Origin: Meconema thalassinum
Taxonomy: Eukaryota; Arthropoda; Insecta; Orthoptera; Tettigoniidae
DNA length: 64,000 bases
Assembly: GCA_946902985.2 (NCBI GenBank)
Contig: OX336389.2
Coordinates: 142,279,099-142,343,098, forward strand
Reading direction: 5' to 3'
Shown: piece by piece, positions 48,730-61,092 of the stretch
How the letters are laid out: the number at the start of each line of letters is the position of its first letter
How positions within the stretch are numbered: position 1 is the first letter of the stretch
Notes under the pieces: generated by a model
Seen by the model: only the letters and a program-made list of their open reading frames with translations
Databases searched by the model: none
What the model was told of the DNA's origin: nothing
Program-made: the position numbers and the translations under genes

Positions 48730-49080
48730 GTTTAATTGAGAGGTTGAATTAATTGATTGATAATCGATTATTGATAATTGATGGGATTCACATTTCAATC
48801 AAAGTTTAATTGATTTAATTTGAATATTATTTGATTCACTGAGTGATTTGAATTGATAATTAAATTATTTGAGGTTAATTTATTTGAATTGATAATTAAT
48901 TTAATTGAAGTTAATTTATTTGAATTGATAATTGATTTAATTGAGGTTAATTTAATTGAAATGTAATTGATTTAATTGAGATTGATTTAATTAAAGTGTA
49001 ATTAATTTAATTATGGTTGATTAATTGAAGTGTAATTAATTTAATTGAGGTGTGATTAATTTAATTGGAATTTAATTATT
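48730..49080 (+). repeat. TTAATTGA-rich tandem zone of the 5' LTR
   Basis: Imperfect repeats of TTTAATTGAGGTTAATTTAA-like units of ~20-40 bp, extremely AT-rich. The same zone is in the 3' LTR (60320-60670) with differences in unit number. Confidence 0.8.
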
Positions 49081-49483
49081 CATTTTTTGAGTTATTGAAA
49101 ATATTTTTATTTTTTATTTATTTTTAAATATTTTGGATTGATTTTAACATTTTTTTCGTTATTTTTGATTTCTTTTGGATTTATTTCAAAATTTTGTAAT
49201 TCGTTAAGTTGTTTTGGGATTGGTTCAATTTTGAATAGTTTCTTATTCTAAATTTTTATTTTCCTGAGTTAATATTTTTGGTTTACGCTTTCCTTTCGAT
49301 CATTTTTGTATTTTTTACCAGTTGTTTTTCCTTTGGTTTTGAATCCTGTGTGTGATGATTTATTAATCAGCCCTATTGATCTTCCAAATGTTGCATACCA
49401 GGACAGTTGTTAGCTTCAAGCAGGAACGCACCACCCCCGAGAATAGAATTCTGTCCTGAAGGTCCTATGTTCAAAACAGTACA

Positions 49484-50249
49484 TAGGGCGGGGGGTAGAT
49501 TGCTCATCTATCCTAATCTGTTTTCTTTTATTAGTGGAAGATCATAGTGTTTAACACACACAGAGGCACACGCGTGACGTAGCTTAGTATTTTTTATCGT
49601 GCAATGCCTAATCGTATGGCATGGTAGACTCACTTGAGCTTCAGACACCCATGAGGGACCAACTTCCTGAAGCATTCCCCGTGGGCATTTTGGCTGACGC
49701 ACAACGCGCGGAGGAGCGACGGCCAACCTCGCGCGTCCACTTGACACCCGACCATTGGGGCGAACAGGCCGGCGGTCGTTCCCCCACGCAACCACTTGGC
49801 GCCCAACGTGTTTATCCAGATGCTTGAAGCTTTTATGGAGCAGTTACTGTGTTGCCAGGATTATTACTATTCTTAAATTTAATTACACAGTAAGCTGGAT
49901 AAAGCCCTTAATGTTTCGATGTTGATTTTCCATACTGGACTCATAGAGCCTTATTTTGGTGAGGCCTAAGGAAGGCATTAATTTCTTATTAAATTAATGT
50001 TGTCCATGAGTCCATGAAATTTTATTTTTTGTATACGGGAAGTAGATTTTCATTTTATTAACACTGTGCGGTTAATTGCCTCAATTTTGGTGAAGAAGAT
50101 GGGGTTTTACTTAAAACAAAATATTCACTGGAATATCCTCATGGAGATTTGAGATGTGTTGCACGTTGGTGCAGGTGTAATTGTTGTCCCAGCATGGATG
50201 AGTGCAACCCCGTTTGTTCGAATTGATTGTTATGGTATCGTAAGAGGAC
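49484..50249 (+). other. Untranslated leader of the Gypsy element
   Basis: Runs from the end of LTR similarity to the gag start. It includes the primer-binding-site-like word at 49797. A 95-codon frame on the minus strand and a 68-codon frame on the plus strand are GC-rich chance frames. Confidence 0.7.
49797..49810 (+). promoter_or_regulatory. tRNA-Lys-type primer binding site
   Basis: TGGCGCCCAACGTG matches the start of the tRNA-Lys primer binding site used by many Gypsy-type elements. It lies 313 bp downstream of the last base shared by the two LTRs, which is unusual because the site normally abuts the 5' LTR. Confidence 0.65.
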
Positions 50250-51709
50250 ATGAAGGCTCTGATGGAGCAATTGGGCAAGGAACAAGTAGTGCAGCTTACA
50301 GTACAGTTAGCTCAACTGAAGATCGAGAGTGAGAAACATCTGACACAACAATTAACGCAACAATTAGCACAGTTGAAAGTCGAGGGTGAGGAACACTTGA
50401 CACAACAATTAACACAGTTGAAAGTCGAGAGTGAGTAACACTTGACACGACAATTAACACAGTTAAAGGTCGATAGTGAGGTCCAACTCGATCACATCAG
50501 GTCTGAAATGAAGCAGATAAGTCAAGCCTGCGAACAAAATAACAAGGAAATGCAAAGACACAGGGTTGCTATTGAAAGCCAAGTTGACAGTATCGCCCAG
50601 AGGATGTCAGTTTTAGAAATGGGTACTCAGACGCAGATGTCTACCTTTAAGAGGGAGCTCATTACGGCACAAGGGGATGTTATCGAACTACAAGAAGGGA
50701 ATACGGAAACATCAGCCAGACTTGAGGCAGTTGAGACCGACGTCTCCAGATTTAAGGAAGAAGTCAAGGATACATGGCAGGCGATAAGAGAAGAAATGAA
50801 AGAATCCCGGGAAGGAAAAGGTGAGGCATGGATTCAAGACAGAGAGGATCTCAAAAGAGACAGGGAATTGGTATATGATGATATTCGCAAAGAGATTAAA
50901 GAAGAAAACAAAGAACTGTTGCGATAACTATGTGAAGATAAGAGAAGACGTCACAAGGTGGAAATGGAATTGTTAGCACGGCTAGAAAAACAGGAAAGCA
51001 AGCCAAGAACGAAGTGAGGGCCATGATACAGGATAAGGCTATAGCTGACTTGCAGATGGGAATAAATAAGCCAATAATGGAAACCCATGGGAAAGATAAA
51101 ACTGGATTTCAAGATCGGCTCAGTCCAGGAGATGAGGAGAGACCATACAGTCCCGATTTTCATGACATCAGAGGACGGACTTCGACGCCAACGGAGCATA
51201 CAGTGGCCACTCAAGTAGTACAGGTCATCCGCATGAATGATGACCGGCCGAACAAGTTTTCAGGTACGACAAATGTTACTCCAAAAAGTTTTCTCCGAGA
51301 AGTAATGGAGTACATCAAAGAGACTAAGATCCCCGAAGATCGTCAGCTGAGGACGGTAGAGAAGCTCTTAACTGGCAATGCCTTGCAGTGGTTTAGGAGT
51401 TTCCGATATACGTTTAACACTATGGAAGAATTTCGGGAAGTATTTTTGAAGAAATATTGGAGTTTGTCGGCGCAACAAAATTTGAGAGCAGAGCTGTACG
51501 CTCGCCGGTGTAGCACTACTTCCCCAACAAAATACTCGGAGTACTTCATAACTCAGTTACACAGAATGAAGGAACTGGATATGCCACCATCGGAAGAAGA
51601 AATGGTGACGGCGATCGAAAAACAGTTACCACTGGCAGTCCAGCAGATTATGGCAACGGCAGATGTGCGAACCGCGGTACGGCCATTTGGACGAAACAAC
51701 AGTACATAG
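50250..51709 (+). pseudogene. Gag-like protein, N-terminal coiled coil and capsid region
   Basis: The ATG at 50250 follows an in-frame TAA, so it is a sound start. Residues 1-60 are repeats of LTQQLTQLKVE(S/G)E, a strongly predicted coiled coil. A TAA at 50436-50438 interrupts the frame, which continues to 50927 with more charged coiled coil, then a frameshift. The frame 51014-51709 carries a capsid-like region: DDRPNKFSGTTNVTPKSFLR, ALQWFRSFRYTF and a helical LYARRC...LHRMKEL segment, typical of insect Gypsy Gag. Gag would form the particle shell. The long coiled coil before the capsid is noteworthy. Confidence 0.82.
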
Positions 51710-52772
51710 TCCACAACGAGCACATCGGACGGTCGAAAACGTCAACTCAGCCGAAATTAGAGAGCCACCTCGTAAACGACGCAAGGGAAGGAACGCTAAC
51801 ACTACAGAAGAGCAAATGGATTGGGAACAGCATGGACGCCAAAATTCCGGAGTCAGAACCCTACAGCCTGAGAATCCTCAGAATGCTGAATGGAGACCCG
51901 ATTGGAGATACAATCGCGAATGGAGGATGAATGGAGGATCACCCAGACCTTACCCTTGGAGAGGACGAGGATTCTGGAGAGGTAGATCTTCATGGTCTCG
52001 GGGGAGGCCATGGCAAGCTGGAAGGCCACGTCCGTCACATCAGGAGGAAATGGAACGATGGCACAAAGGGACGCAAAATACCTGGATGAACTCCAAGCTC
52101 AAGGTTCACCAAGAAGGGGAGACGAAAACAAATGGGCTAATGGCATGGAAGCTCGTAAGAATCCAGATGTCATGGAGACTGGAGCAGAAAGCCTGGAATA
52201 CCAGGGTAGCCATAGAGCGAGAGGACAAAATATTCGGGAAGCATCCCAAGATAAAAAAAACTCCAATTTTAGATCGACAGGACAAGGCGGATGATTTGAA
52301 TGGGCCACATAAATATTTGGTAGTCGCTCAAATAAGTGATTGGGTCTTAAGAGAAGAGGAATTAACCGAAGACTTAAAGGGGCCAGAGATAAAGGTCATT
52401 AAAGAATTACCGGTCATATATGCCCGAGTAGGAGGTTTAATGGTTAAGTGCGTGGTGGACACAGGGGCCAGTGTTAGCCTAGTCTCACAGGCATTGGTGA
52501 ATGCATTGGGAAGGCATCTGAAACTTCCAATCTTGCCCCTTTCCAATGTCAAAATTAAGGGAATCATTCCGGACAAATCCACCACATGCAAGAATCAAAC
52601 TCTTCTCGAGGTTGTTGTGCAAGGAAACAGTATGCCACACCCATTCATTGTAATGAGTAGAATAAATTATAATATCATTCTGGGTGCAGATTTTATAAGG
52701 GAATATGGAGCTGTTACTGATTTGGCAAATAAGGTTGCCAATTCAAAATTGCGGATGGAAATCACACAATGA
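51663..52772 (+). pseudogene. Gag C-terminus and aspartic protease
   Basis: This 369-codon frame overlaps the capsid frame by 47 bp in another phase. Residues ~90-125 are rich in R, G and W (WRGRGFWRGRSSWSRGRPW), perhaps the RNA-binding part in place of a CCHC knuckle, which I do not see. From about residue 250 comes the retropepsin: CVVDTGASVSLVS with the catalytic D-T-G, and NIILGADFI near the end. It would cleave the polyprotein. The frame itself is open; whether the overlap is a programmed shift or a mutation cannot be told. Confidence 0.85.
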
Positions 52773-52948
52773 AGATTCCGCTGAATCCAGACATTCCAAG
52801 AGATTCCGAGGAATTATGGATGGTACAGAGTTGTTGTGAGTTAAATTAGCGACTCAATGATATCGACGACGATCTGATAAAGCCGGAGGTATGGACCACG
52901 ACTCAGGAGGATGAGGTCGGAGATTCTGAGGCAGAATTTGCAAGGAAG

Positions 52949-53923
52949 ATGCATGAGGCCAAAATTAACGATGATGATCGGATAAAGTTAGGGGAAATAC
53001 TAAAAAAACATCAACAAGTTTTTGACTCCAAGCCAGGAAAGGTTAAGGGATTTAAGTATGCGATGCAGATCAATGACTGGTCACCTTTCAAGAAGAAGGC
53101 ATATCCTGTTGCCGAAAAATACATCAGTGAAGTTGCCACGACTTTAAAGAAAATGGAAGAAGGAGGCATAATAGCTAAAATGGCCACTCCTTTTGTAAAC
53201 CCATTGGTGGTAGTCTTGAAACCCAACGGGACAGTGCGAGTCTGTTTAGACGCACGTGAAATAAATGAGAGATTGATCCCGGAGTATGACCAGGCTCCAC
53301 CAATTAAGGAGATTATCCGAAGGTTCAGAAACAGGGTTTATTTTAGTTCAATCGATTTGAGGAGTAGTTATCACCACCTGGAACTGGATGAGAAATCGCA
53401 GCTGCTCACGGGATTTTTGTTTGACCAGCAAACATACGTGTTCCAGAGGTTACCTTTTGGTATCAAGACAGCTGGATCCGCGTTGATTAGAGCACTTGAT
53501 CGCAACCTGACTCCGGAAGTCAAGAGTATAACTACCCGGTACGTGGATGACATCTTGCTAGCTTCCGAAGATGTGGGTGAACACCTGGCGAAATTGGAAA
53601 AACTACTGGCGAATCTCGAACAGGCCAACTTCAAAATTAACATTGAAAAGTCTCACTTTTGCCAGAGGGAAGTGTTGTATTTAGGTCATATCATTGATGG
53701 TGAGGGGATTAGACCAAACCCAGCGAAGTTGGAAGCGATTCGGAACTTCCCGAAACCAACTAGAGTAAAACATGTACGTCAATTCTTGGGCATATGTAAT
53801 TTCTTTGCAGATCATTGTCCAGGATACACAGAAACTATGGCTCCACTCCAGGACATGCTACGGAAGAATAATCGATGGGCATGGAGTGATGAATGTGATC
53901 GTGCTTTTAGGAAGGCCAAGTAA
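52949..53923 (+). pseudogene. Gypsy reverse transcriptase
   Basis: Motifs in order: AYPVAEKY, PFVNPLVVVLKPNGTVRVCL, SSIDLRSSYHHLELD, RLPFGIKTAGSA, YVDDILLA (residues 198-205, catalytic) and LYLGHIIDGEGIRPNP. The reverse transcriptase copies element RNA into DNA in the particle. The frame is complete for the palm and thumb and ends at TAA 53921-53923; the same frame continues at once into RNase H, so that stop is a point lesion. The upstream link to the protease contains stops (for example near 52847). Confidence 0.93.
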
Positions 53924-53944
53924 CTATTAGCGGGAAGCATCAAA

Positions 53945-54850
53945 TTGAGTTACCCTGATTTTTCGCGCCAGTTCATTATACAAACTGACGCATCCCAAAT
54001 TGGAGTCGGTGCCATGCTATACCAGGAAGATCCAGAGAATCCACAGAATAAATCCTACTTAGCCTTTGCAAGTCGCAAACTGAGGAAGCATGAGCTGAAC
54101 TATTCCATCACGGAGCGAGAGCTATTATCCATTATATTCGCTCTAGAGCAGTGGAGGAAAATTATGTACGGTTTCAAAATTCTCATTAGGACCGACCATA
54201 AAAGCCTTGTGTTTCCCTTGAAGACGCCAATGGCAGGAGAAAGAGTCAATAGATGGTCACTTTATGTTCAACAATTCGACATCACTATTGAACATCATCC
54301 GGGGAGATTCAACCTAATACCGGACATTTTGAGTCGGAATCCAGATCAGGAGGAACAGGTTGAGTCAGTAAATCAGATTGAATTCACCAGGCAGGATCGA
54401 GACTTTTTGGAAAGACTGAAAGGAATCAAAATTGAGCAAGAAATGGACCCTTGGATGAACATAATCATAAATTACTTCCAAAGAAAGTTACAACCTGGAG
54501 CTCCCGCATTTATCGAAGCAGAGAAAATTTCTGTCAGTTATATCTGGTATAACGAATTATTACATAAGTTCGTGGACGCAGATCACACCAAATCAAGGAT
54601 TGTGGTACCACCATCGCTACAGAAGGGATTAGTCTGGCACGCGCATCGTATTTCTGGTCACGGTGGAATTGATAAGACGAGCGCGTTGATCCAAGAGACT
54701 TTTGTGTGGCCGAAGCTACGAGAAACCATTCAAAGAACTTTAAGGACGTGTGATCAATGTCAGAGGGTAAAACCAAATTCATTCTTAATGAAGCAGTATT
54801 CAAGGCCCCTATTGCCGCAAAAGCCTTGTGAGCTTAATGCCATGGATTGA
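53945..54850 (+). pseudogene. RNase H and integrase zinc-binding domain
   Basis: In the same phase as the reverse transcriptase. FIIQTDASQIGVGA and YSITERELLSIIFALEQWRK, followed by IRTDHKSL, are RNase H motifs with the catalytic D, E and D. From about residue 220 comes the integrase HHCC finger: HAHRISGHGGIDKT and then CDQCQ. The frame ends with AMD at a TGA (54848-54850), the D being the likely first catalytic acid of integrase; the next frame continues in phase, so the TGA is a lesion. Confidence 0.92.
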
Positions 54851-54859
54851 TACGGTCCT

Positions 54860-55716
54860 TTGCCTAAAGGCAGAAGAGGATGCAAATACATTTTGGTCAG
54901 TGTAGACGTATTTTCCAAATACGTGGTTTTATGCCCAGTTCAAAAGATGAATACTCGTCAAGTTTTAAATCGAATCAAGGCAAGGGTAATTCCCACATTT
55001 GGGAAAATAGAGTTTTGCCTTACGGATCATGGAAGCTATTTCACCAGCGCCGAATTTAGGCGGGAAATAGCGAGGCTGGATATTCGACATGTCCTGAGCT
55101 CAGTACGGCATCCAGAAGAAAATCCTTCGGGAGGATTATGAGAGAGATTGCAAAGTTCTGCCGACTATACTGCCCACGGCAACATTGGAAATGGGTGGAC
55201 GTCTTACCGATAATTGAATCATGCATTAATAACACCGTTCACGAGAGTACTGGTCGTATTCCCTCGGTTGTGCATTTCAACCAACTTCCTGATCGACCAT
55301 GGAGTAATGTTATACCATGTCCAGTAGATGCTCGACTGAGTCACGAGTCAACGATCAGAGGTATGGCGCTTTATTTGAAGAAGCAGACCGAGCGTCGCTT
55401 AAGAAGGATGAAGAATGAGAGGTTCCACCGACCACTTGAGTTAGGAGAACTGATACTGGTGAGAAAACCAGCAATATCCGATCCTCAGGCACGAATATAC
55501 GCAAAGATTTGTGAATTATTCCATGGACCTCACAAGATCACCAAGGTGATCGGGAATAATGCGTATCGTGTTAAACACTTGGAAACGAGAATAGAAGCCA
55601 TCTATAACGCCCAAAATCTAAAGGTTTACCATCCGTCGGAAGAAGATGACGCCGATCAACGAGTCAACGTCGTCGAGGGAGAAGAGGAGGAATCCGAAGA
55701 TGAAGAACGTCCTTAG
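54860..55716 (+). pseudogene. Integrase core and C-terminal domain, frameshifted
   Basis: 54860-55141 carries YILVSVDVFSKYVVLCPV and CLTDHGSYFTSAEF (second catalytic D) and reaches HPEENPS, where the frame shifts. 55138-55716 continues with MREIAKFCRLYC, HWKWVDVLPIIESCINNTVH and STGRIPSVVHF, then a chromatin- or DNA-binding C-terminal region (FHGPHKITKVIGNNAYRVKH) and an acidic tail. Integrase joins the cDNA ends to the host. The break falls at the place of the third catalytic acidic residue. No further gene follows before the 3' LTR. Confidence 0.92.
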
Positions 55717-55941
55717 GAAATGGCAAGCTGAGAGGAAGAATGATGGAAGTACGGGTTCAAACGCAGACGACAGATCATCATTGCGAAAAACAGTGGCGTG
55801 TTCCAAGACAGGACAACCCAAATAGTTGCATGGGCAGGCACGCGCACGTGACATTTAAACGCTGCAATATGGAACGGATGTCAAAATAACGGTGAAGGTG
55901 TGAGTGTTGAAAAACCATCACATCCTGCAGATAGTTTTTCA
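55717..55941. other. 3' untranslated part of the Gypsy element
   Basis: No env-like frame; no signal peptide or membrane segment on the plus strand. Confidence 0.6.
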
Positions 55942-55957
55942 AAGACCAAGAGGGGGG
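55942..55957 (+). promoter_or_regulatory. Polypurine tract
   Basis: AAGACCAAGAGGGGGG lies directly before the 3' LTR, four bases ahead of TGCGCCC. It would prime plus-strand DNA synthesis. Confidence 0.75.
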
Positions 55958-55961
55958 TATA

Positions 55962-58921
55962 TGCGCCCTTATCCTACGGTCATAGGCTAAGTTCGCATGG
56001 TTTTCGGTCATGCTAAAAAACAGCGTATAAATGAGTCTCGATTTTCAGCGGAAAGGAAGTCTGATTTTGCGTCATTTTAATCATATTAAACTCCTGCCGC
56101 AGTGTTATTAGGGCAAGTCATGCAACTGGCCGCTTGACAAACCAAAGATACGTCGCACGGAACTGGCAGACAAAGGCTAGTCGAGAACATACTTCTATAA
56201 CGCGCATTTACCAACGCAGGTGTACGCTTAAGGACTTTCGGGAGGCTTGCATCAGATTTCGTTCTGGAAAGTTCTGTTGTACGTCGTATTCTGGTTACAC
56301 CACGCCCCTAAGTTGCTAAATTAATTTATTTTTTCGATACGGCAGCACCCAGGATCGAACCATTGACTAATAAGCCGGAAGTAATCCTGAGATTTTTTGC
56401 AGATGAACAGAATAATTAAGTAATCAAGAAATTAATAAATCAGTGGTCCAGAACTGGGATCCTTCCGCGGATCCATCTGGGTTGGAGAGTTTTGGTGTGA
56501 GAGTGGGGATGGCGTATATTACGCCATAAGTAGTCCGGAGGACGCAGTATTGATATCCCCTAAAATTATGATCGATTATCGATGCTAATCCTATGATTCG
56601 ACGAACCTTACTATCACAAATAATGGGTACACAGTGTATTGGAATAGATGTGTTGGAATACGGAGCTCTTGCGTGTGGAACAATCTTCAGGTGCTCAGTC
56701 GCCATGTTTTAGATATATTGCACCCCCGCGCAGTCCACGGGGTTAGTCTTCCGCAGTCCACGCAGTTAGTCGTCACGCAGTTAGTGCGCGAGTTGTGAGT
56801 CTTCAGTCATCACTCGTGAGTGTTAGTTGATGCATAGTTTCGCGAACCCGCCGGAGACTGTTAGGGTGTTCGCAGTGTTCTACAGTGCAGTTCGACACAT
56901 TTTCGATGAACAGTTACACGCACTCACGATAAGTCAGTTTACAGTCAGTTGTCATGCAGTTTTCATGCTACAGACAATGACACTCAGTTGTATGTAAATG
57001 GTCAGTACGACTCAAGGCTGCAGGTTGAATATTTCAGAGAAGCAGTAGTAACTTTAGTAGGCAGCATATGTGTGCAGGGAGAGCCTGCAGTGTTACCAGT
57101 TAACACAGGTTGAATAGCTGTAGAGACAGTACTGTCAGTCGCAGAAGTAGGGAAGTGCTTAGTTGATCGCTCGAGACTCGAACCCTCGCCACTGGAACAA
57201 GGACAGTTCTGCAAATGAACAGTGGGAAGAAGGAACGCTTCGAGATTACCAGTCCGGCGCGTGTGAAGAGTGAAGTAACAGAAGAATAGGCGCATGGTCT
57301 AACGAGTGTGGCGTAACCCTAGCCCGATTTTTATGTGAAAAGTGTATTGTGATGTAACGTATGCGTGTTGGATAAGGTACTAGAATACAGCAACCGTACC
57401 AGTAGTGTTATCTTTTTTGTGTAAGAATAAGGTGAAATTTAGTGGTAACCATGAATATCAATCACTCAGTGGAATAGTGTATTGGATGAATATGTGTAGT
57501 GCCGGTATGGCGTGAAAGGCACATGGCTAGGAGTTGCCGACATCTATTGCTGGAGAGGATGACGGCCAATGTTGGAAATATGATGAGTATTAATTTCCAT
57601 TAATTATCTATAAGTCATGGTTTTATGGGTCGTGTTTATTATAGTTTGATACAGGAATATATATTTGTCTCAGTGTAATATTAGATTTTTGAGTTTAAGT
57701 ATTATTTGTGGTAGGTTAGGTGTATCCGTGACGACGGAAAGCTATTTGTTTAGTTCAGGAGATGCTTAGCGATGATATTTGTTCACGAACCGCGCCAATT
57801 TGTACATATTAATAGGGATGCATGTGTTTGCCCCATTATGTTGTATGTATTTCAGCCCCAGGATGTAGATGGCGGAAAGAGTAGAGCACGTAGATTTGGA
57901 AAGAGAGAGAGAGTTTTAAAAATGTAACATTTATAGACACACTAATAACGTAGGTTATTAATAATCATAATAATAATAAATATGACGTCAAGTAGGGATA
58001 ATAATAACAATATCGAGAGTAATAATAATATCGAGTATGGATAGAAGGGGAGGAAATTTAATGTTAATGCTGTTATTACGACGCGTGTGGTGATAATTAT
58101 TCATATGGATGTACTCTGAACTGTGTCAGGGATGATTTGACGCGTCCTTTTTCTTAGATTAACGCAGGTAAGTGTGGTATTGAGTGGGAGAAGTTATTAG
58201 AGTATCTATTTGAGTGTATTGGGGAGCAAGGTGAACATCGGCGTAATCGTGGTATGTTAATGAAAAAATAGTTGAATGGTATGCCAATGTGATACCGGAA
58301 GGTTCCGTAAGGCCCCGGTGGTTCAACGATGAATAAATAAAATGGTATAATGGTATCGAAAAAGGTATAAGAAGTTGCAGGTGACACAGTCATATGTCAC
58401 TCGACTGCCAACTGAAAAGAAAAAGAAAGGTAAGAGAGATGTGTGTTGAGCATACCCAATTGAACTGGTAAGACTAAACTATGCTTACAGGTGTTTTGTG
58501 TGATAAATAGGAGCACGATAATGATATTGCTCCAAGACCAGGTTCCACTCGTGTCGAACCAAAGACTATCTAGATGGTGAGATCGTTTCTCCCTGTGTTT
58601 CATTTTGCCGGTGTATTTTAATAAGAGTGCAGGTTGAGACCCCACAGCATTTAGTGTCTGAGCTACGGTGGCGTTCGCCAATGTCGTACACTCCCTATCT
58701 CTCTCCATAACGGGACCCTTTGTGTCCTAATGAGACTAAGTTTGACAGTCATGTTCATGTAGACAGCTGACTTCCTGGTCAGAGGAATTCATGTATAATA
58801 TTCAGATTCATTTCCAAGATTGATTCATGCTGAGATTTACATATGGTACTGTAATACACTAACCTTGTGATCCAAGTCTATTATGAAGGTATTAATTATA
58901 ATAATAATTATGTTAATAATT

Positions 58922-58953
<32 letters not shown>

Positions 58954-59095
58954 CTGTTATCGAGTTGAGTATAGACTTATGTAATGGGTACTTTAATCCA
59001 ATAACATTTTGTGTCCCAGCTTTGCCGCGAAGATTTTATTCAAATAGATTAATATCCAGACGGATCTTGATAATAATAATAATAATAATAATATA

Positions 59096-59147
<52 letters not shown>

Positions 59148-59269
59148 TCATGGATTTCAAGACTGGATTTATTTTAGGGTACAGGTATCCAGTAACCTTT
59201 GGATAGTGGATTTCATCGCGGCGGTAATAATTAAAGGTGATAATTATATTGATAGCATTGATAGCAATG

Positions 59270-59302
<33 letters not shown>

Positions 59303-61092
59303 GTGACTTTTATTTTAGTGGAATTCGTTTGGCAATTGATTTTCCTTTTCGTGAAGTTAATTGCTCTCTCAGATAGTAGCAAGCGTCTGTGAACGTGCGA
59401 TGCTCTGAATAAGGTAGGTGAGAGTCCTTGCTTCGAAGCCTACGAGTGTATATATTTTTGCTGTTAGCGTTTTCTCCTCTAAATACATATTTGTGTCATG
59501 TTGTCTCTTGCAGGGTCGCAGGCATCGTTGACAAGATACACACACCGTTGTTTAATTTTAGTTGCTCGGTGCGGTGTGTGAACATAGGATGTTTCTTCTT
59601 AGTATTGGAATATGCAAATTTTCTGCATACAGTTGTTATTCATTTTGGTTTCCTTATTTTCTTACCTTACGGTAAGCTTTGTGTTTTTGCCATGATAGTC
59701 GCAAGCATCTCGAGTTGTATTTATGTGGTATAGTTAAGCACACGCCCATAAGACTTTGACAGGCGGTATTGAATCCGGGACCCGGATCATTCTGTTACGT
59801 GTCCTGAGTTCAATCCTTGGATGATCATGTTTCTAAGGTATTTCATGTTTACTTTAAGTATCAGTGTAGCACATCTCAAACTCAAATCCCATTGAGGTCG
59901 TATGAGTGTAAATATGCCAGTTGATATTAATAAGTACGCATTGACGTATGCTTAAAAGCTCAAAGGTATAAGTGTGCCAAATTTCATACCCATTTGAAGG
60001 GCAAAGTTTGTAGTTGTGAATAATGGATACATGAGTATTGTGATTTGGTGAAAGTGTCTTAATCCACCAAAGGGATCACTTGGGCAATGTTGCCAGATCA
60101 TGTTATAAAATGATTACCTCATGAATATTATAATTATGGAAGCCCTAAATTAATGGTGGATACGCAAATGGCTTAATGTTTGTTGTATTAATTAATTGGC
60201 ACACAACGGCAAGTTGCCATGGTATTTTGAATATTGAATTCAGAGATGTTGAATGTATTACAGTGAATATTAATTATGGTCAGATCAGATTGATTGTCAT
60301 CTTGGCATATGATCAATGATTGGTTGTTTGTTTAATTGAGAGGTTGAATTAATTGATTGATAATCGATTATTGATAATTGATGGGATTCATATTTCAATC
60401 AAAGTTTAATTGATTTAATTTGAATATTATTTGATTCACTGAGTGATTTGAATTGATAATTAATTTAATTGAGGTTAATTTATTTGAATTGATAATTAAT
60501 TTAATTGAAGTTAATTTATTTGAATTGATAATTGATTTAATTGAGGTTAATTTAATTGAAATGTAATTGCTTTAATTGAGATTGATCTAATTAAAGTGTA
60601 ATTAATTTAATTATGGTTGATTAATTGAAGTGTAATTAACTTAATTGAGGTGTGGTTAATTTACTTGGAATTTAACTATTTATTTTTTGAGTTTTTGACA
60701 ATTTTTTATTTTTATTTATTTTTAAATCTTTTGGATTGATTTTAACATTTTTTCGTTATTTTTGATTTCTTTTGGATTTATTTCAAAATTTTGTAATTCG
60801 TTAAGTTGTTTTGGGATTGGTTCAATTTTGAACAGTTTCTTATTCTAAATTTTGATTTTCCTGAGTTAATATTATTGGTTTACGCTTTCCTTTCGATCAT
60901 TTTTGTTTTTTTTTACCAGTGTTCATAAAGTTGTTATTCTTTTGGTTTTGAATCCTGTGTGTGATGATTTATTAATCAGCCCTATTGATCTTCCAAATGT
61001 TGCATACCAGGACAGTTGTTAGCTTCAAGCAGGAACGCACCACCCCCGAGAATAGAATCCTGTCCTGAAGGTCCTATGTTCAAAAGGGTACA
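55962..61092 (+). repeat. 3' LTR, 5131 bp
   Basis: Matches 42871-49483 without the LINE insertion; scattered substitutions and small indels in (TAA)n tracts. The shared region ends in CCTATGTTCAAAA...GTACA at 61092. It contains a longer (TAA)n block (59070-59147) than the left copy. Confidence 0.92.
59070..59147 (+). repeat. (TAA)n microsatellite in the 3' LTR
   Basis: About 26 TAA units with one ATATAATATAA interruption. A shorter block (near 45990) is at the same place in the 5' LTR, so it expanded after insertion. Other (TAA)n blocks in the LTRs are at 45826-45866, 47668-47705 and 59268-59304. Confidence 0.9.

Larger units (their letters stand above)
42871..49483 (+). repeat. 5' LTR, 6613 bp including a 1539-bp LINE insertion
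   Basis: Colinear with 55962-61092 with few differences over most of its length. Without the insertion at 46110-47648 it is ~5.07 kb. It contains (TAA)n tracts, an AT-rich TTAATTGA tandem zone (48730-49080) and no recognisable gene; short frames that recur in both LTRs (e.g. 43335-43616 and 56424-56705, minus) lack any family signature. Confidence 0.9.
42871..61092 (+). mobile_element. Ty3/Gypsy LTR retrotransposon with giant LTRs, broken
   Basis: Long direct repeats (42871-49483 and 55962-61092) flank gag, protease, reverse transcriptase, RNase H and integrase in Ty3/Gypsy order. The outer ends read TGCGCCC...GTACA with GTAT on both sides (42867-42870 and 61093-61096), though the exact edge could shift by a few bases. 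The integrase region with HPEEN near the catalytic Glu suggests an insect Gypsy lineage of Osvaldo type (inference). No env-like frame follows integrase. All reading frames carry stops or frameshifts, so the copy is dead. Confidence 0.92.

Noticed and set aside
55717..55961. An env gene after integrase
   Set aside because: Only ~240 bp remain before the 3' LTR and no plus-strand frame of suitable length exists.
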